NCBI GenBank assembly: GCA_963822825.1
Contig: CAWGIW010000002.1
Coordinates: 310,001-374,000, forward strand
Length of the DNA stretch: 64,000 nucleotides
Reading direction: 5' to 3'
Source: JAWWPY01 sp963822825
GTDB lineage: Bacteria > Actinomycetota > Actinomycetes > Streptosporangiales > Streptosporangiaceae
The notes beneath the pieces are model-generated. The model searched no databases and was not told the origin of the DNA. It saw only the letters and a list, made by a program, of their open reading frames with translations. Made by a program: the position numbers and the translations under genes. Below are positions 1-8,353 of the stretch, in pieces (positions within the stretch are counted from its first letter, which is position 1; every line of letters begins with the position of its first letter).

Positions 1-100
1 GACCGGGGTGCGACTCGGTCAGCGGCGCTATGGGCGCGCGGTCACGCTCGGCCGCGCGGAGCCGGTCAGCGAGCGCGGACAGTTGCTGCTCGGCGAGCAC
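1..100 (-). CDS. hsaE: 2-hydroxypenta-2,4-dienoate hydratase, N-terminal part (window edge)
   Basis: Only the first 33 codons lie inside the window; the gene continues past position 1. From a GTG at 100 the frame reads VLAEQQLSALADRLRAAERD and then reaches PIAPLTESHPG. This is the N-terminal helix and PIAPLT segment typical of HsaE/BphE/MhpD hydratases, which hydrate 2-hydroxypenta-2,4-dienoate after meta-cleavage of steroid ring A. The GTG directly follows the TGA of the upstream Kst4D-like gene (TGAGTG), so the two are probably translationally coupled. In M. tuberculosis hsaE also sits next to kstD. The identification rests on a short segment plus this context. Other members of the 2-keto-4-pentenoate hydratase family are possible. 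Confidence 0.7.
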   Translation of the reverse strand, partial: MLAEQQLSALADRLRAAERDRAPIAPLTESHPG

Positions 101-1802
101 TCAGCCCTCCTGGGGTGGGGTGGGGCGGCGGTCGGTGACCGCGGCGGGGCGGTCGGCGGCGGCAGCGTACCGCCCCGCGCGCCGCCCGGAGAAGACGCAG
201 TCAGCCAGCGAGAGCCCGCTGACGTACGAGTGCGAGCACAGGCCGACCGCGCTGCGGCCTGCCGCGTACAGCCCGGGCACCACGGTGGCGTCGGCCCGGC
301 GTACCTGACCGGTCTCCTCGGCGACGACCAGACCGCCGAGGGTGAGCATCGGCGCCGGGTAAGCCAGCCGGGGCCGGACGGAGACGTCGATGAGCGAATA
401 GGGCGGCCGGTCCTGCGGCCGGATCAGGTCAGCCGGCTTCCCGAGCCGATCGGCCAGCCCGGCGCCCGGCCTGGCCAGGTCCGCGGCGGCGGTGTTGTAG
501 GCCTCCAGAGTCGCCGCGAGGCCGCCCGCGTCGATGCCGGCCCGGGCCGCCAGCCCGGCCACCGTGGGCGCGCTGACCCGGCCGAACGTCAGCAGGTAGG
601 CCGCCTGCAGCCACTGGAACCACAGCGTCGTGCCGCGTAGCTGGCGGCGGGCCTCCGCCACGGTCGCCCGGTCAACCAGCAGCCAGGCCTGCCCGTGGTG
701 CCTGGTCACCAGCGCCTCGCCGATCGCCGCCCCATAGCGCGACTCGTCACACACCCGCCGCCCGGCGCGGTCCACCAGCACGCCCCGCAGCAAGGCGGGG
801 GGCGGGCTGAGGAAGCGCCAGACCGAGACCCGGTCCAGGAACGCCGTCGCGCCGCCCGCGCCGGCCCCGAGCCGGATCCCGCTGCCATCATCGCCGGGCG
901 TGCCCAGCGCCAGGCCGCCGCGGTAGGCCGGCGCGTGCTCCCGCATCAACTGCCGGTTGGCCACGAAGCCACCGGCCGCCAGCACCACGCCACGGCGGGC
1001 GCCGATCAGCAGCGGTTTTTCGTTGTTGCGCTCTATCCAGGCCACGGGGCGGTGCAGGAGGCGGCCAAGCTTAGGCGCGTAAACGTACGGCTTGGCCGAC
1101 CAGCGGTGCAGGACCCGGTGCGCGGCCCGGGCCCAGCGCGGCGCGCCGCGCTAGCGTGCGGCACTCGACCCCGACTACCCGGCCCTCGCCGTCCATGATG
1201 AGCTGCCGTGCGCTGGTCTGGGGCGCCGCGCGGGCGCCGGACCCGCGGACGGCCTCGGCCAGCCGCTCGAAAAACAGGCCGCCCGAGGTGCCGCGGCCGT
1301 GGGTCCGGTGCCCGCGCGGCGCCGGTGCGGCGGCGGCGCGGCCAGACAGCTCGCTGCCGGAGTAGTACAGGTAGTGCCGGTTGGTGGGATAGGAGGTCTT
1401 GTCCGGGCACAGGCTGCCCTCGAAAGGCACGCCGTTGCGCTCCAGCCAGGCCAGCATCGCCGGGCTGCCCTCGCAGAACTCCCGCAGCGTGGCCGGCGAC
1501 ACGGCGTCGCCGACCTCCAGGCTCAGGTAGCGGAACATCGCCTCCGGCGAGTCCTGGACGTCCGCGTCGCGCTGCTGGCGCGTGCCGCCGCCGGCATAGA
1601 CCACACCCCCGGACAGCGCGGTGGCGCCGCCGCCGTGGAACCGGTCGAGGACGATCACGTCGGCGCCGGCTTCGGCGGCCTCCAGGGCCGCGCAGGCGCC
1701 CGCGGCCCCGAAGCCCACGACGACCACGTCGGCCTGGATGTCCCAGGTCGGCGGGACGGGGGTTTGCGGCACGGGGGTTTGCGGCACGGGGGTTTGCGGC
1801 AC
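101..1802 (-). CDS. FAD-dependent 3-ketosteroid dehydrogenase, Kst4D-like (one frameshift)
   Basis: Flavoprotein of the fumarate reductase/KstD superfamily. The N-terminal dinucleotide fold is visible (DVVVVGFGAAGACAALEA), followed by GGATALSGG and, late in the protein, LTLGGLVV and GLYAAGRSAVGLCSHSYVSG. The overall pattern (GGATAL and the APRGHRTHG loop) resembles 3-ketosteroid delta4(5alpha)-dehydrogenases (Kst4D) more than KstD. It probably desaturates the steroid A ring, but the regiospecificity is inferred. The chosen GTG at 1802 has GGGAGG six bases upstream and begins a VPQTP x3 repeat. The reading frame changes near 1135-1145; on both sides the protein reads well (ECRTLAR, then WARAAHRVLHRWSAKPYVYA), so one base is probably missing or extra. 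A KstR box lies 31 bp upstream, shared with the divergent kstD. The stop is contiguous with the hsaE start. Confidence 0.8.
1754..1800 (-). repeat. 15-bp tandem repeat, three copies (VPQTP)
   Basis: Three consecutive 15-bp units (GGCACGGGGGTTTGC on the plus strand) encode VPQTP-VPQTP-VPQTP at the start of the Kst4D-like protein, before the FAD-binding fold. The tract is outside the conserved domain and may vary in copy number by slippage. Confidence 0.85.
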
Positions 1803-1832
1803 CGGCGCCTCCCGGCTGCTCTCGGCCAAAAC

Positions 1833-1846
1833 TGGAACGTGTTCTA
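1833..1846. promoter_or_regulatory. KstR-type operator between kst4D-like gene and kstD
   Basis: TGGAACGTGTTCTA matches the KstR consensus TnnAACnnGTTnnA exactly. It sits in the 66-bp divergent promoter between the starts at 1802 (minus) and 1869 (plus), so binding would block both genes. Confidence 0.85.
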
Positions 1847-1868
1847 GTATGGAGGCCCGGGAGGTGCC

Positions 1869-3550
1869 ATGACAACGGACCAGGCCCAGTCCGACGCAGC
1901 AGAGTTCGACGTGGTCGTGGTGGGCAGCGGCGCGCGCCGGGATGACGGCCGCACTCGCCGCCGCGCAGCATGGCCTGCGCGCGGTCGTGCTGGAGAAGAC
2001 GGACTGGTTCGGCGGGCTCCACGGCGCGCTCGGGCGGCGGGCATCTGGGCGCCTGGCAACGAGGTCCTGCTCCGGGCCGGCGTCCGCGACACTCCGGAGC
2101 AGGCCCGCGCCTACCTCGCGCATGTGGTGGGCGACTGCGTCCCGGCGGAGCGGCAGCGGGCGCTGCTGGACCACGGCCCGGCCATGCTCGCCTTCGTGCG
2201 CGCCAGCACTCCGGTCGATTTCGCGTGGGTACCGGACTACGCCGACTACTACCCCGAGGCGCCCGGCGGCCTGGCCCAGGGGCGCAGCATCGAGCCGGTA
2301 CCGTTCGACGGCCGGGCACTCGGGGCCGAACTGGCCCACCTCAACCCTCCCTACCTGCCATCACCCAACGGCGTGACGATCACGCAAGCCGACTACCGCT
2401 GGCTGAGCCTCGGCCCACGGCATCCCCGGGCCGTCCTGGCCGCTGCGAAAGTCGCTGGGCCGGACGGCCCGTACACGCCTGTTCCGCCAGCGCACGATCA
2501 GCATGGGCCAGGCCCTGGCGGCCGGGCTGCGGGCCGGCCTGATGACCAAGGAGGTACCGGTCTGGCTGGGCACACCCATGACCGGCCTGCACGTGGAAGA
2601 CGGCCGGGTCACGGGAGTCCAGGTGATCCGCGACGGCCAGCCTGCGCTGATCCGGGCGAGTCGCGGCGTCGTGCTGGCCGCGGGCGGCTTCGAGCGCAAC
2701 GAGCAGATGCGGCAGCGCTACCAGCGCCAGCCGACCGGTACCGAGTGGACGACCGGCTCGGCCGGCAATACCGGCGACGCGATCGCCGCGGGCGAGGCCG
2801 CCGGGGCGGCGCTCGACCTGATGGACGACGCCTGGTGGGGCCCGTCGATACCGCTGCCGCGCCGGCCCGTACTTCGTCCTCGCCGAGCGTAGCCTGCCCG
2901 GCTGCATGCTGGTCAACGGGGCCGGACAGCGATTCGTGAACGAGTCCGCCCCGTACGTCAACGCCGTGCACGCGATGTACGACGGTCATTCGGACGGCAG
3001 CCCGCACATCCCGGCCTGGCTGATCATCGACCAGCGCTACCGCAACACCTACGTCTTCGCCGGGCGCGCGCCGCGCAAGCCGCTGCCCCGCCGCTGGTAT
3101 GCCGCCGGTACGGTGCACCGCGCGCCGGCCATCGCGGAACTGGCCGCGCGGATCGGCGTGGACCCGGCTGTCCTGGCCAAGACGGTGGCCAGATTCAACG
3201 AGTTCGCGGAGGCCGGGCAGGACGCGGACTTCGGGCGGGGCGACTCGGCCTACGACCGTTACTACGGCGATCCGCGGCAGCGGCCCAACCCATGCCTGGC
3301 GCCACTGCGGCAGGCGCCGTTCTACGCGGTGAAGATCGTTCCCGGCGACCTCGGCACCAAGGGCGGCCTGCGCACCGACGAACGGGCCCGGGTACTGCGT
3401 GAAGATGGCACCGTGATCGCCGGTCTCTACGCGGCTGGCAACGCGAGCGCCGCCGTGATGGGCCGCAGCTACGCCGGCGCCGGCGCCACCATCGGCCCCG
3501 CGATGACCTTCGGCTACATAGCCGCCCTCGACCTGGCCGGCGCCCTCTGA
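1869..3550 (+). CDS. kstD: 3-ketosteroid delta1-dehydrogenase KstD (about four frameshifts)
   Basis: Introduces the C1-C2 double bond in ring A of 3-ketosteroids, the step before ring opening. The ATG at 1869 follows GGGAGG. The pieces assemble into a full KstD: EFDVVVVGSG, then LEKTDWFGG, GIWAPGNEVLLRAGVRDTPE, WVPDYADYYPEAPGG, ISMGQALAAGLRAGL, FERNEQMRQRYQRQPTGTEW, DAWWGPSIP, RFVNESAPYVNAVH, SAYDRYYGDP, PGDLGTKGGLRTDERAR and GATIGPAMTFGYIAALDLAG. The YYPE and GDLGTKGG segments and the MTFGY end are characteristic of true KstD. The frame shifts near 1935, 2035, 2460 and 2865, with no protein lost between, which favours sequence error over decay. About 560 residues, normal for the family. Controlled by the KstR box at 1833. 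Confidence 0.9.
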
Positions 3551-3616
3551 TCGTGCGGTCCAGGACGACCCGTGTCACGGGACGGGACAGGAGGATGGTC
3601 AGGTTTCCCGGTCATG

Positions 3617-4147
3617 TCACTCAGCATGCCGGATAGGCACGAAGACCGACCAGCAGATCTCGTTGCGCAACCGCTGATCCTCTAGGACGAGTTCGCGAAT
3701 CGCATCCGGGAGCTGTTCGCGCTGCCAATGGCACTCGAGCCGGCCGACGTTCTCACCCTCCCGTCCCGGGGCCGCCGCGCGCACGGCCTTGATCGCGTAG
3801 GCCGCAGCGCCAAGCTCATGCGCGGCGACATGCGCCACCACTGCCGCCTGGCCGGCCGCATAAGCGGCGTGCCGAGCGGCTCCGCTCAGCTCTCTTGCCG
3901 CCGCCATGGCATGGCCACCCGCCGCTCGGGACTGAGACATCCTGATCTCGCCGCGCGCCCATGCCCGAATCTGCTCGATCGCCTCGCGGGGCCTCGGGTC
4001 CGAGGGCTGCACCGACTCGAAGAGGTGCAGAACGTGCTCCGCGCACGTGGCGGCCCACAAAGCCAGGAGCCGATGGTCGGAGTCCGTAAGCGTCCCCCCA
4101 CGGCGGATGGTGATGAAGCGGGGGTCGCGATCTTTGGGGAGGATCAT
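3617..4147 (-). CDS. Imm-5-like putative immunity-type protein
   Basis: A 176-residue, alanine-rich, all-helical protein. It opens with a short strand segment, then LALWAATCAEHVLHLFE, DPRPREAIEQIRAWARGEI and an Ala/His-rich repeat region (AAYAAGQAAVVAHVAAHELGAAAYAI). The DxRPRxAIExxRxWxRG pattern and helical alanine repeats match the Imm-5-like family of putative immunity proteins, whose real function is not established. No toxin gene is adjacent. It is divergent from the DUF222/HNH gene at 4301, with 153 bp between starts, and ends 66 bp from the kstD stop. The ATG at 4147 has no clear ribosome site, so a start a few codons downstream is possible. Confidence 0.6.
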   Translation of the reverse strand: MILPKDRDPRFITIRRGGTLTDSDHRLLALWAATCAEHVLHLFESVQPSDPRPREAIEQIRAWARGEIRMSQSRAAGGHAMAAARELSGAARHAAYAAGQAAVVAHVAAHELGAAAYAIKAVRAAAPGREGENVGRLECHWQREQLPDAIRELVLEDQRLRNEICWSVFVPIRHAE

Positions 4148-4300
4148 GGTGTTTCAGTCTGTCGTGACGGGGCCGGAATGAGTGAGACTCGGCCGATTTA
4201 CCTGAGACGGGAGACGGAAACTGTCAGAGCCCGGCGGTAGGGTCGAACTAGTCTTCGAGTTAGACCCGTAAGGATCCGGCGCGGAAGGAGGTGGACGCGA

Positions 4301-5911
4301 GTGTGTGATCCCGGTCAGGCGCCTGCTGTCCAGCTTTCCGGATGGGCCGCGCCGGCTGAGAGCCTTCCGAGTTCCGCCGCGGCGCTGGCGGCGATCCGGG
4401 CCGGCCTGGCCTACCTGAACCGCGCGGACACCGGGTCGATGAGCCCGGCCGAGCAGGCGGAGTGCCTGCGTGAGCTGGAACGGGCTGAGGCCGGTCACAC
4501 CGCAGCCCGGGCCCGGGTACTGGCCGCATTCACCGCTCAGGATGGGTTTGAGCGGGATGGGCAGCGCTGCGCGCGGTCGTGGCTGAGGTGGCAGACGCGG
4601 GTCACCGGCGGTGCGGCTGCCGGGGCGGTGGGCTGGGTGAGGCGGCTGGCTGCCCATCCGGCGGTGGGCCGGGCGTTAGCGGCCGGGGCGGTGTCGGTGT
4701 CGTGGGCGCGGGAGATCTGTGCCTGGACTGACCTGCTGCCCGAGACGGCTCGGCCGGCCGCTGATGAGATCCTGCTGGCCGCGGCCGACGGCGGCGCGGC
4801 GTTAGCGGATCTGGCCGCGCTGGCCGGGGAGATGCGCCGCCGCAGCGCCGCCCCTGACCCCGATGGCGGGGACGGGTTTGATGACCGGGGCCTGGATCTG
4901 GGCGTGACATTCGGTGGCGCCGGGCGGGTGAACGGTGATCTGACGCCGGGATGTACGGCGGCGTTGTCGGCGGTGCTGGAGGCGCTGGGCAAGAAGGCCG
5001 GCCCGGAGGATGTGCGGACCGCGGCTCAGCGCCGCCATGACGCGCTGGAGGAGGCATGCCGGCGGCTGGTGGCGGCCGGGGGCCTGCCCGGCCGGGCCGG
5101 GCAGCCGACACAGATCCAGCTCCACCTGACCCTCGACCAGCTCCGCAGCTTGGAGGGCGCCGCCGATGCGGAGAACGCCTGGGCGGCCGGCGCGGGGAAC
5201 GAGTGGGCGGCCAGCGCCGAGAACGCCTGGGCGGCCAGCCGCGCCGCCGGGGACGGTGAGCCGGGCTGGCTGGCCAGCCGCGCCGCCGCAGAAGGCTATG
5301 CCTGCGACGCGCACATCACCCCGATCGTCACCGGCCACCTCGACCCCGCCGCCCTCGCGGAACTGACCGCCGGCTTCCTCGCCGCCGCCGGACGCCCGAC
5401 CGGCTGCGCCTGCGGCCGCTGCACCTGCCCGCCCGGCTCTCGAACCGGCCGGCCGCTGCCCCCGCGGACGCTGCGCCGACTCCAGGACACCCTGCTCCGG
5501 TACGCCGCCGACGTGCTCTCCGGCCCGGCCGGCCTCGCCGCGTTCCTGCGCACCGGCCTGCTCGGCACCGAATTCCCCGCGGTCAGCCTGCCGCTGGACA
5601 CCGGCGCGGCGACCAGCACCGTGCCGCCGCATCTGCGCCGCGCCGTCATCGCCCGCGACCGGCGCTGCGCCTTCCCGGGCTGCCACCAGCGGCCCGCCGG
5701 CTGCCAGGTCCACCATCTCACGCCCCGCTCCGAAGGCGGCCGGACCGCCCTGCCCAACCTGATCTTGCTGTGCGCGTTCCACCACCTGATCGCCGTGCAC
5801 CGGTGGGGGTGGGCCATCACCCTGCACGCCGACGGCACCACCACCGCCACCAGCCCCGACGGCACACGAACCCTCCACAGCCACAGCCCCCCAGCACAAG
5901 CCGCCGCCTGA
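4301..5911 (+). CDS. DUF222 / HNH endonuclease-domain protein (13E12-type)
   Basis: A 536-residue protein whose start is fixed by AAGGAGGTGG eight bases before a GTG. Residues about 40-350 are the helical DUF222 region (LRELERAEAGHTAARARVLA near the N-terminus). The C-terminus is a complete HNH nuclease module: CAFPGCHQRPAGCQVHHLTP, followed by GGRTALPNLILLCAFHH. This Cys-x-x-x-x-Cys plus H-H-(N)-H arrangement is the classic 13E12 fold. Such proteins are multi-copy in actinomycete genomes and may act in DNA cleavage or mobile introns, but the biological role is unknown. The middle has three 24-bp repeats (5168-5239). The frame is intact. Confidence 0.9.
   Translation: MCDPGQAPAVQLSGWAAPAESLPSSAAALAAIRAGLAYLNRADTGSMSPAEQAECLRELERAEAGHTAARARVLAAFTAQDGFERDGQRCARSWLRWQTRVTGGAAAGAVGWVRRLAAHPAVGRALAAGAVSVSWAREICAWTDLLPETARPAADEILLAAADGGAALADLAALAGEMRRRSAAPDPDGGDGFDDRGLDLGVTFGGAGRVNGDLTPGCTAALSAVLEALGKKAGPEDVRTAAQRRHDALEEACRRLVAAGGLPGRAGQPTQIQLHLTLDQLRSLEGAADAENAWAAGAGNEWAASAENAWAASRAAGDGEPGWLASRAAAEGYACDAHITPIVTGHLDPAALAELTAGFLAAAGRPTGCACGRCTCPPGSRTGRPLPPRTLRRLQDTLLRYAADVLSGPAGLAAFLRTGLLGTEFPAVSLPLDTGAATSTVPPHLRRAVIARDRRCAFPGCHQRPAGCQVHHLTPRSEGGRTALPNLILLCAFHHLIAVHRWGWAITLHADGTTTATSPDGTRTLHSHSPPAQAAA
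5168..5239 (+). repeat. 24-bp tandem repeat x3 inside the DUF222/HNH gene
   Basis: Three 24-bp units encode AENAWAAG, AGNEWAAS and AENAWAAS, forming a Trp-containing linker between the DUF222 region and the HNH module. The units differ at a few bases, so this is an older duplication. Confidence 0.7.
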
Positions 5912-6077
5912 AGCCGCCGCCTGAACGGTCCCAAACCGGCTGATCACAGACGAGGGTGTAGCGGTCGGCGGCGCGTTCGACAGCGACACGGCAACCGGCA
6001 TGATGCCGGCCGCTCACCGCGTCGCCGGCGTGCTAACATCCCGGGTGGTCGTGATCCATCGGCAGGAGGTGAGACCC

Positions 6078-6137
6078 ATGAACGCAGTATCCGCAGTGGG
6101 TGCTCCCCTGCAGTCCACGATCGCGCGACTGAGGTAG
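6078..6137 (+). CDS. possible 19-residue leader peptide upstream of patatin gene
   Basis: ATG at 6078 is preceded by a strong AGGAGGTGAG and encodes MNAVSAVGAPLQSTIARLR before a TAG. It ends 46 bp before the patatin ATG (6184). The perfect ribosome site argues for translation; the peptide matches nothing I recognise. It could be a regulatory leader or the remnant of an upstream gene. Confidence 0.35.
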   Translation: MNAVSAVGAPLQSTIARLR

Positions 6138-6183
6138 TCGCCACCGGGAGCGCCCGCCAGGCACTTCGCGAAAGGCGACTCCC

Positions 6184-7104
6184 ATGAACACAACACCTTT
6201 TACCGACCGGCCGGGTGAGCGAGCGTTGGTCCTCGGAGGTGGCGGATCGGCAGGCAATGCGTGGTTGATCGGCGTCATCGCCGGCCTGTTTGATGCCGGG
6301 TTGGATGTGACCGAGGCCGATCTGATCATCGGGACGTCGGCCGGATCGACGGCCGCGGCCCAGATAACTAGCGCGAACCCGGCCCAACTGCTGGCCAGCA
6401 TCCTTTCCGCTGCGCCCCAGCCCCGGACTGGTCCGGTCGGATCCGACGGTGGACGCGTTCCCATTGGGCCGGTGGCCGACCATATGCGGAGGACGAGCGA
6501 GATCATCGCCGCCGCTGAGGATCCGGCCGACATGCGCCGCAGACTGGGTGCGGCGGCGCTCGAGATGGATGCGGCGTCGGACGGCTCCGGGCAAACGCGG
6601 TGGCGCGCTACGGTCGCCGCTCGGCTGCCCAGTCAGCGCTGGCCGGAACGAACGGTGCTGATCGTGGCGGTCGATGCCCATACCGGTGAACCGGTCGTGT
6701 TCGACCGCCACAGCGGAGTCAACCTGGTGGACGCCGTCGCCGCCAGCTGTGCCAACGGCTTCGGTGTCCCTCCCTACGGTATCGGCGACAGCCGATACAT
6801 CGACGGCGGCTACCGACGATCCAGCGAGAATGCCGATCTGGCCGCCGGATACGGGCGGGTGCTGGTGCTGTCACCACTGGGCGGCAGAACACGGGCGCCG
6901 CTGGACTGGGGCATGCATCTTGCAGCGCAGGTCGACGAACTACGCGCCCGCGGCAGCAGAGTCGAAACCATCTTGCCGGATAGCGACTCCCGCGACGCAT
7001 TCGGCAGCAATCTGATGGATCTGTCAACGCGTCCGCCCGCCGCTCGAGCCGGTTACGACCAAGGCAGAGCCCTGGCCGGGCAGCTCACCGAATTCTGGCG
7101 CTGA
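6184..7104 (+). CDS. patatin-like phospholipase family protein
   Basis: A 306-residue, probably cytosolic or peripheral lipid hydrolase. It carries all patatin signatures in order: the oxyanion-hole glycine run (ALVLGGGGSAGNAW, residues about 15-28), the nucleophile elbow GTSAG (IIGTSAGSTAA, about 50-60) with the active serine, and the dyad aspartate in YIDGGYRRS (about 200). No signal peptide. The substrate cannot be told; bacterial members cleave acyl chains from phospholipids or other lipids. The ATG at 6184 follows a weak GAAAGG. The next gene, ltp2, converges on it from the other strand. Confidence 0.85.
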   Translation: MNTTPFTDRPGERALVLGGGGSAGNAWLIGVIAGLFDAGLDVTEADLIIGTSAGSTAAAQITSANPAQLLASILSAAPQPRTGPVGSDGGRVPIGPVADHMRRTSEIIAAAEDPADMRRRLGAAALEMDAASDGSGQTRWRATVAARLPSQRWPERTVLIVAVDAHTGEPVVFDRHSGVNLVDAVAASCANGFGVPPYGIGDSRYIDGGYRRSSENADLAAGYGRVLVLSPLGGRTRAPLDWGMHLAAQVDELRARGSRVETILPDSDSRDAFGSNLMDLSTRPPAARAGYDQGRALAGQLTEFWR

Positions 7105-7119
7105 CGCCCACGAACCAGA

Positions 7120-7168
7120 GCGCTGGTGGGGACGCCGCGGCCGCGGTGACGGAAACCGGGCGGTCGGT
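7120..7168 (-). repeat. diverged copy of the ltp2 3-prime end
   Basis: About 49 bp (CGCTGGTGGGGACGCCGCGG at its start) align with 7209-7257 inside the end of ltp2 at roughly three-quarters identity with one gap, offset by 89 bp. The copied stretch encodes the ltp2 C-terminal motif GVPTSAL, readable here as GRGVPTSALV. It sits just downstream of the ltp2 stop and looks like the remnant of a second ltp2-like gene or a partial tandem duplication. Confidence 0.5.
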
Positions 7169-7186
7169 CGAGCACACCGGGCGGAG

Positions 7187-8353
7187 TCAGGCCGGGGCGA
7201 GGATCAAGGCACTGGTGGGGACGCCGGTGCCGGCGGTAACGAGGATCGGGCCGTCGCCCGGGACCTGATTGACCGCGGTGCCGCGGACCTGGCGGACGCC
7301 CTCGGCGATGCCGTTCATGCCGTGGATGTACGCTTCGCCGAGCTGACCACCGTGGGGGTTGACCGGCAGCCGGCCGCCCATCTCGATGGCGCCGCCGGCG
7401 ATGAAATGCCTCGCCTCGCCGCGCGGGCAGAAGCCCAGTTCCTCCAGCTGCATCAGTACGTACGGGGTGAAGTGGTCGTAGAGGACCGCGGTCCGCACGT
7501 CGGCCGGGCCGATACCCGCCTGCGGCCACAGCTGCCGGGCCACCACGCCCATCTCGGGCAGCCCGGTCATGTCGTCGCGGTAAAAGCTGGTCATGGTGAA
7601 CTGGTCCGGGCCGCTGCCCTGGGCGGCCGCACTGACCACCGCGGGAGGCTGACGCAGATCACGAGCCCGCCGCAGGCTGGTGACGACGATGGCGACCGCG
7701 CCGTCGCTCTCCTGGCAGCAGTCGAGGAGCCGCAGCGGCTCGACGATCCAGCGGGACGCCTGGTGGTCAGCGAGCGTGATCGGCCGCTGGTAGAACCAGG
7801 CGGCCGGGTTGGCCGCCGCGTGCAGGCGATCCGCGACCGTGACCGCGCCAAAGTCCTCGCTGGTGGCACCGTAGGTGTGCATGTAGCGCCGGGCCATCAT
7901 CGCGACCGTCGCGGCGGGCGTGCCGAGGCCCATCGGGTAATGCCAGCCGCTGTCGATCCCTGACGAGGTCGGCGCGGTCACCGCGCCGACCGACACCTGG
8001 CCGAACCGGCGGTCCGAGCGCTCGTTCAGCGCCCGGTAACAGACCACCACATCGGCGACCCCGCTGGCGACGGCCATCGCGGCCTGATGCACGGTCGCGC
8101 ACGCCGCGCCCCCGCCGTAGCCGATCCGGCTGAAGAACCGCAGTTCGCCGACGCCAAGTTCTCGAGCGACCGCGACCTCGGCGTTGCTGTCCATGGTGAA
8201 GGTCACCAGGCCATCCACCTCGGACGGGGAGAGCCCGGCGTCGGCCAGGGCCGCCTGCACCGCCTCAGCCGCCAGCCGCAGCTCACTGCGGCCGGAGTCC
8301 TTGGAGAACTCGGTCGCCCCGATGCCAGCGATCGCCGCGACGCCGCCGATCAT
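7187..8353 (-). CDS. ltp2: Ltp2, thiolase-like steroid side-chain aldolase
   Basis: A 388-residue thiolase-fold protein of the lipid-transfer/SCP-x family. Ltp2 catalyses the retro-aldol cleavage of 17-hydroxy-3-oxo-pregnene-20-carboxyl-CoA to androstenedione and propionyl-CoA, working as a complex with the DUF35 domain of ChsH2. Visible landmarks are AGIGATEFSKDSGRS at the N-terminus, GYGGGAACATVHQAAMAVASG, RALNERSDRRFG, HAAANPAAWFYQRPIT, LLDCCQESDGAVA and VNPHGGQLGEAYIHGMNGI near the C-terminus. The usual thiolase nucleophile position is not a Cys-based thiolytic motif, as expected for this aldolase. ATG at 8353 overlaps the chsH stop (ATGA). It is the last gene of the fadE34-chsE1-chsE2-chsH-ltp2 run, and the frame is intact. 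Confidence 0.9.
   Translation of the reverse strand: MIGGVAAIAGIGATEFSKDSGRSELRLAAEAVQAALADAGLSPSEVDGLVTFTMDSNAEVAVARELGVGELRFFSRIGYGGGAACATVHQAAMAVASGVADVVVCYRALNERSDRRFGQVSVGAVTAPTSSGIDSGWHYPMGLGTPAATVAMMARRYMHTYGATSEDFGAVTVADRLHAAANPAAWFYQRPITLADHQASRWIVEPLRLLDCCQESDGAVAIVVTSLRRARDLRQPPAVVSAAAQGSGPDQFTMTSFYRDDMTGLPEMGVVARQLWPQAGIGPADVRTAVLYDHFTPYVLMQLEELGFCPRGEARHFIAGGAIEMGGRLPVNPHGGQLGEAYIHGMNGIAEGVRQVRGTAVNQVPGDGPILVTAGTGVPTSALILAPA

Noticed and set aside
3569..3581. CCCGTGTCACGGG inverted repeat after kstD as a possible terminator
   Set aside because: Loop of one base and no T-run on either strand; too short to claim.
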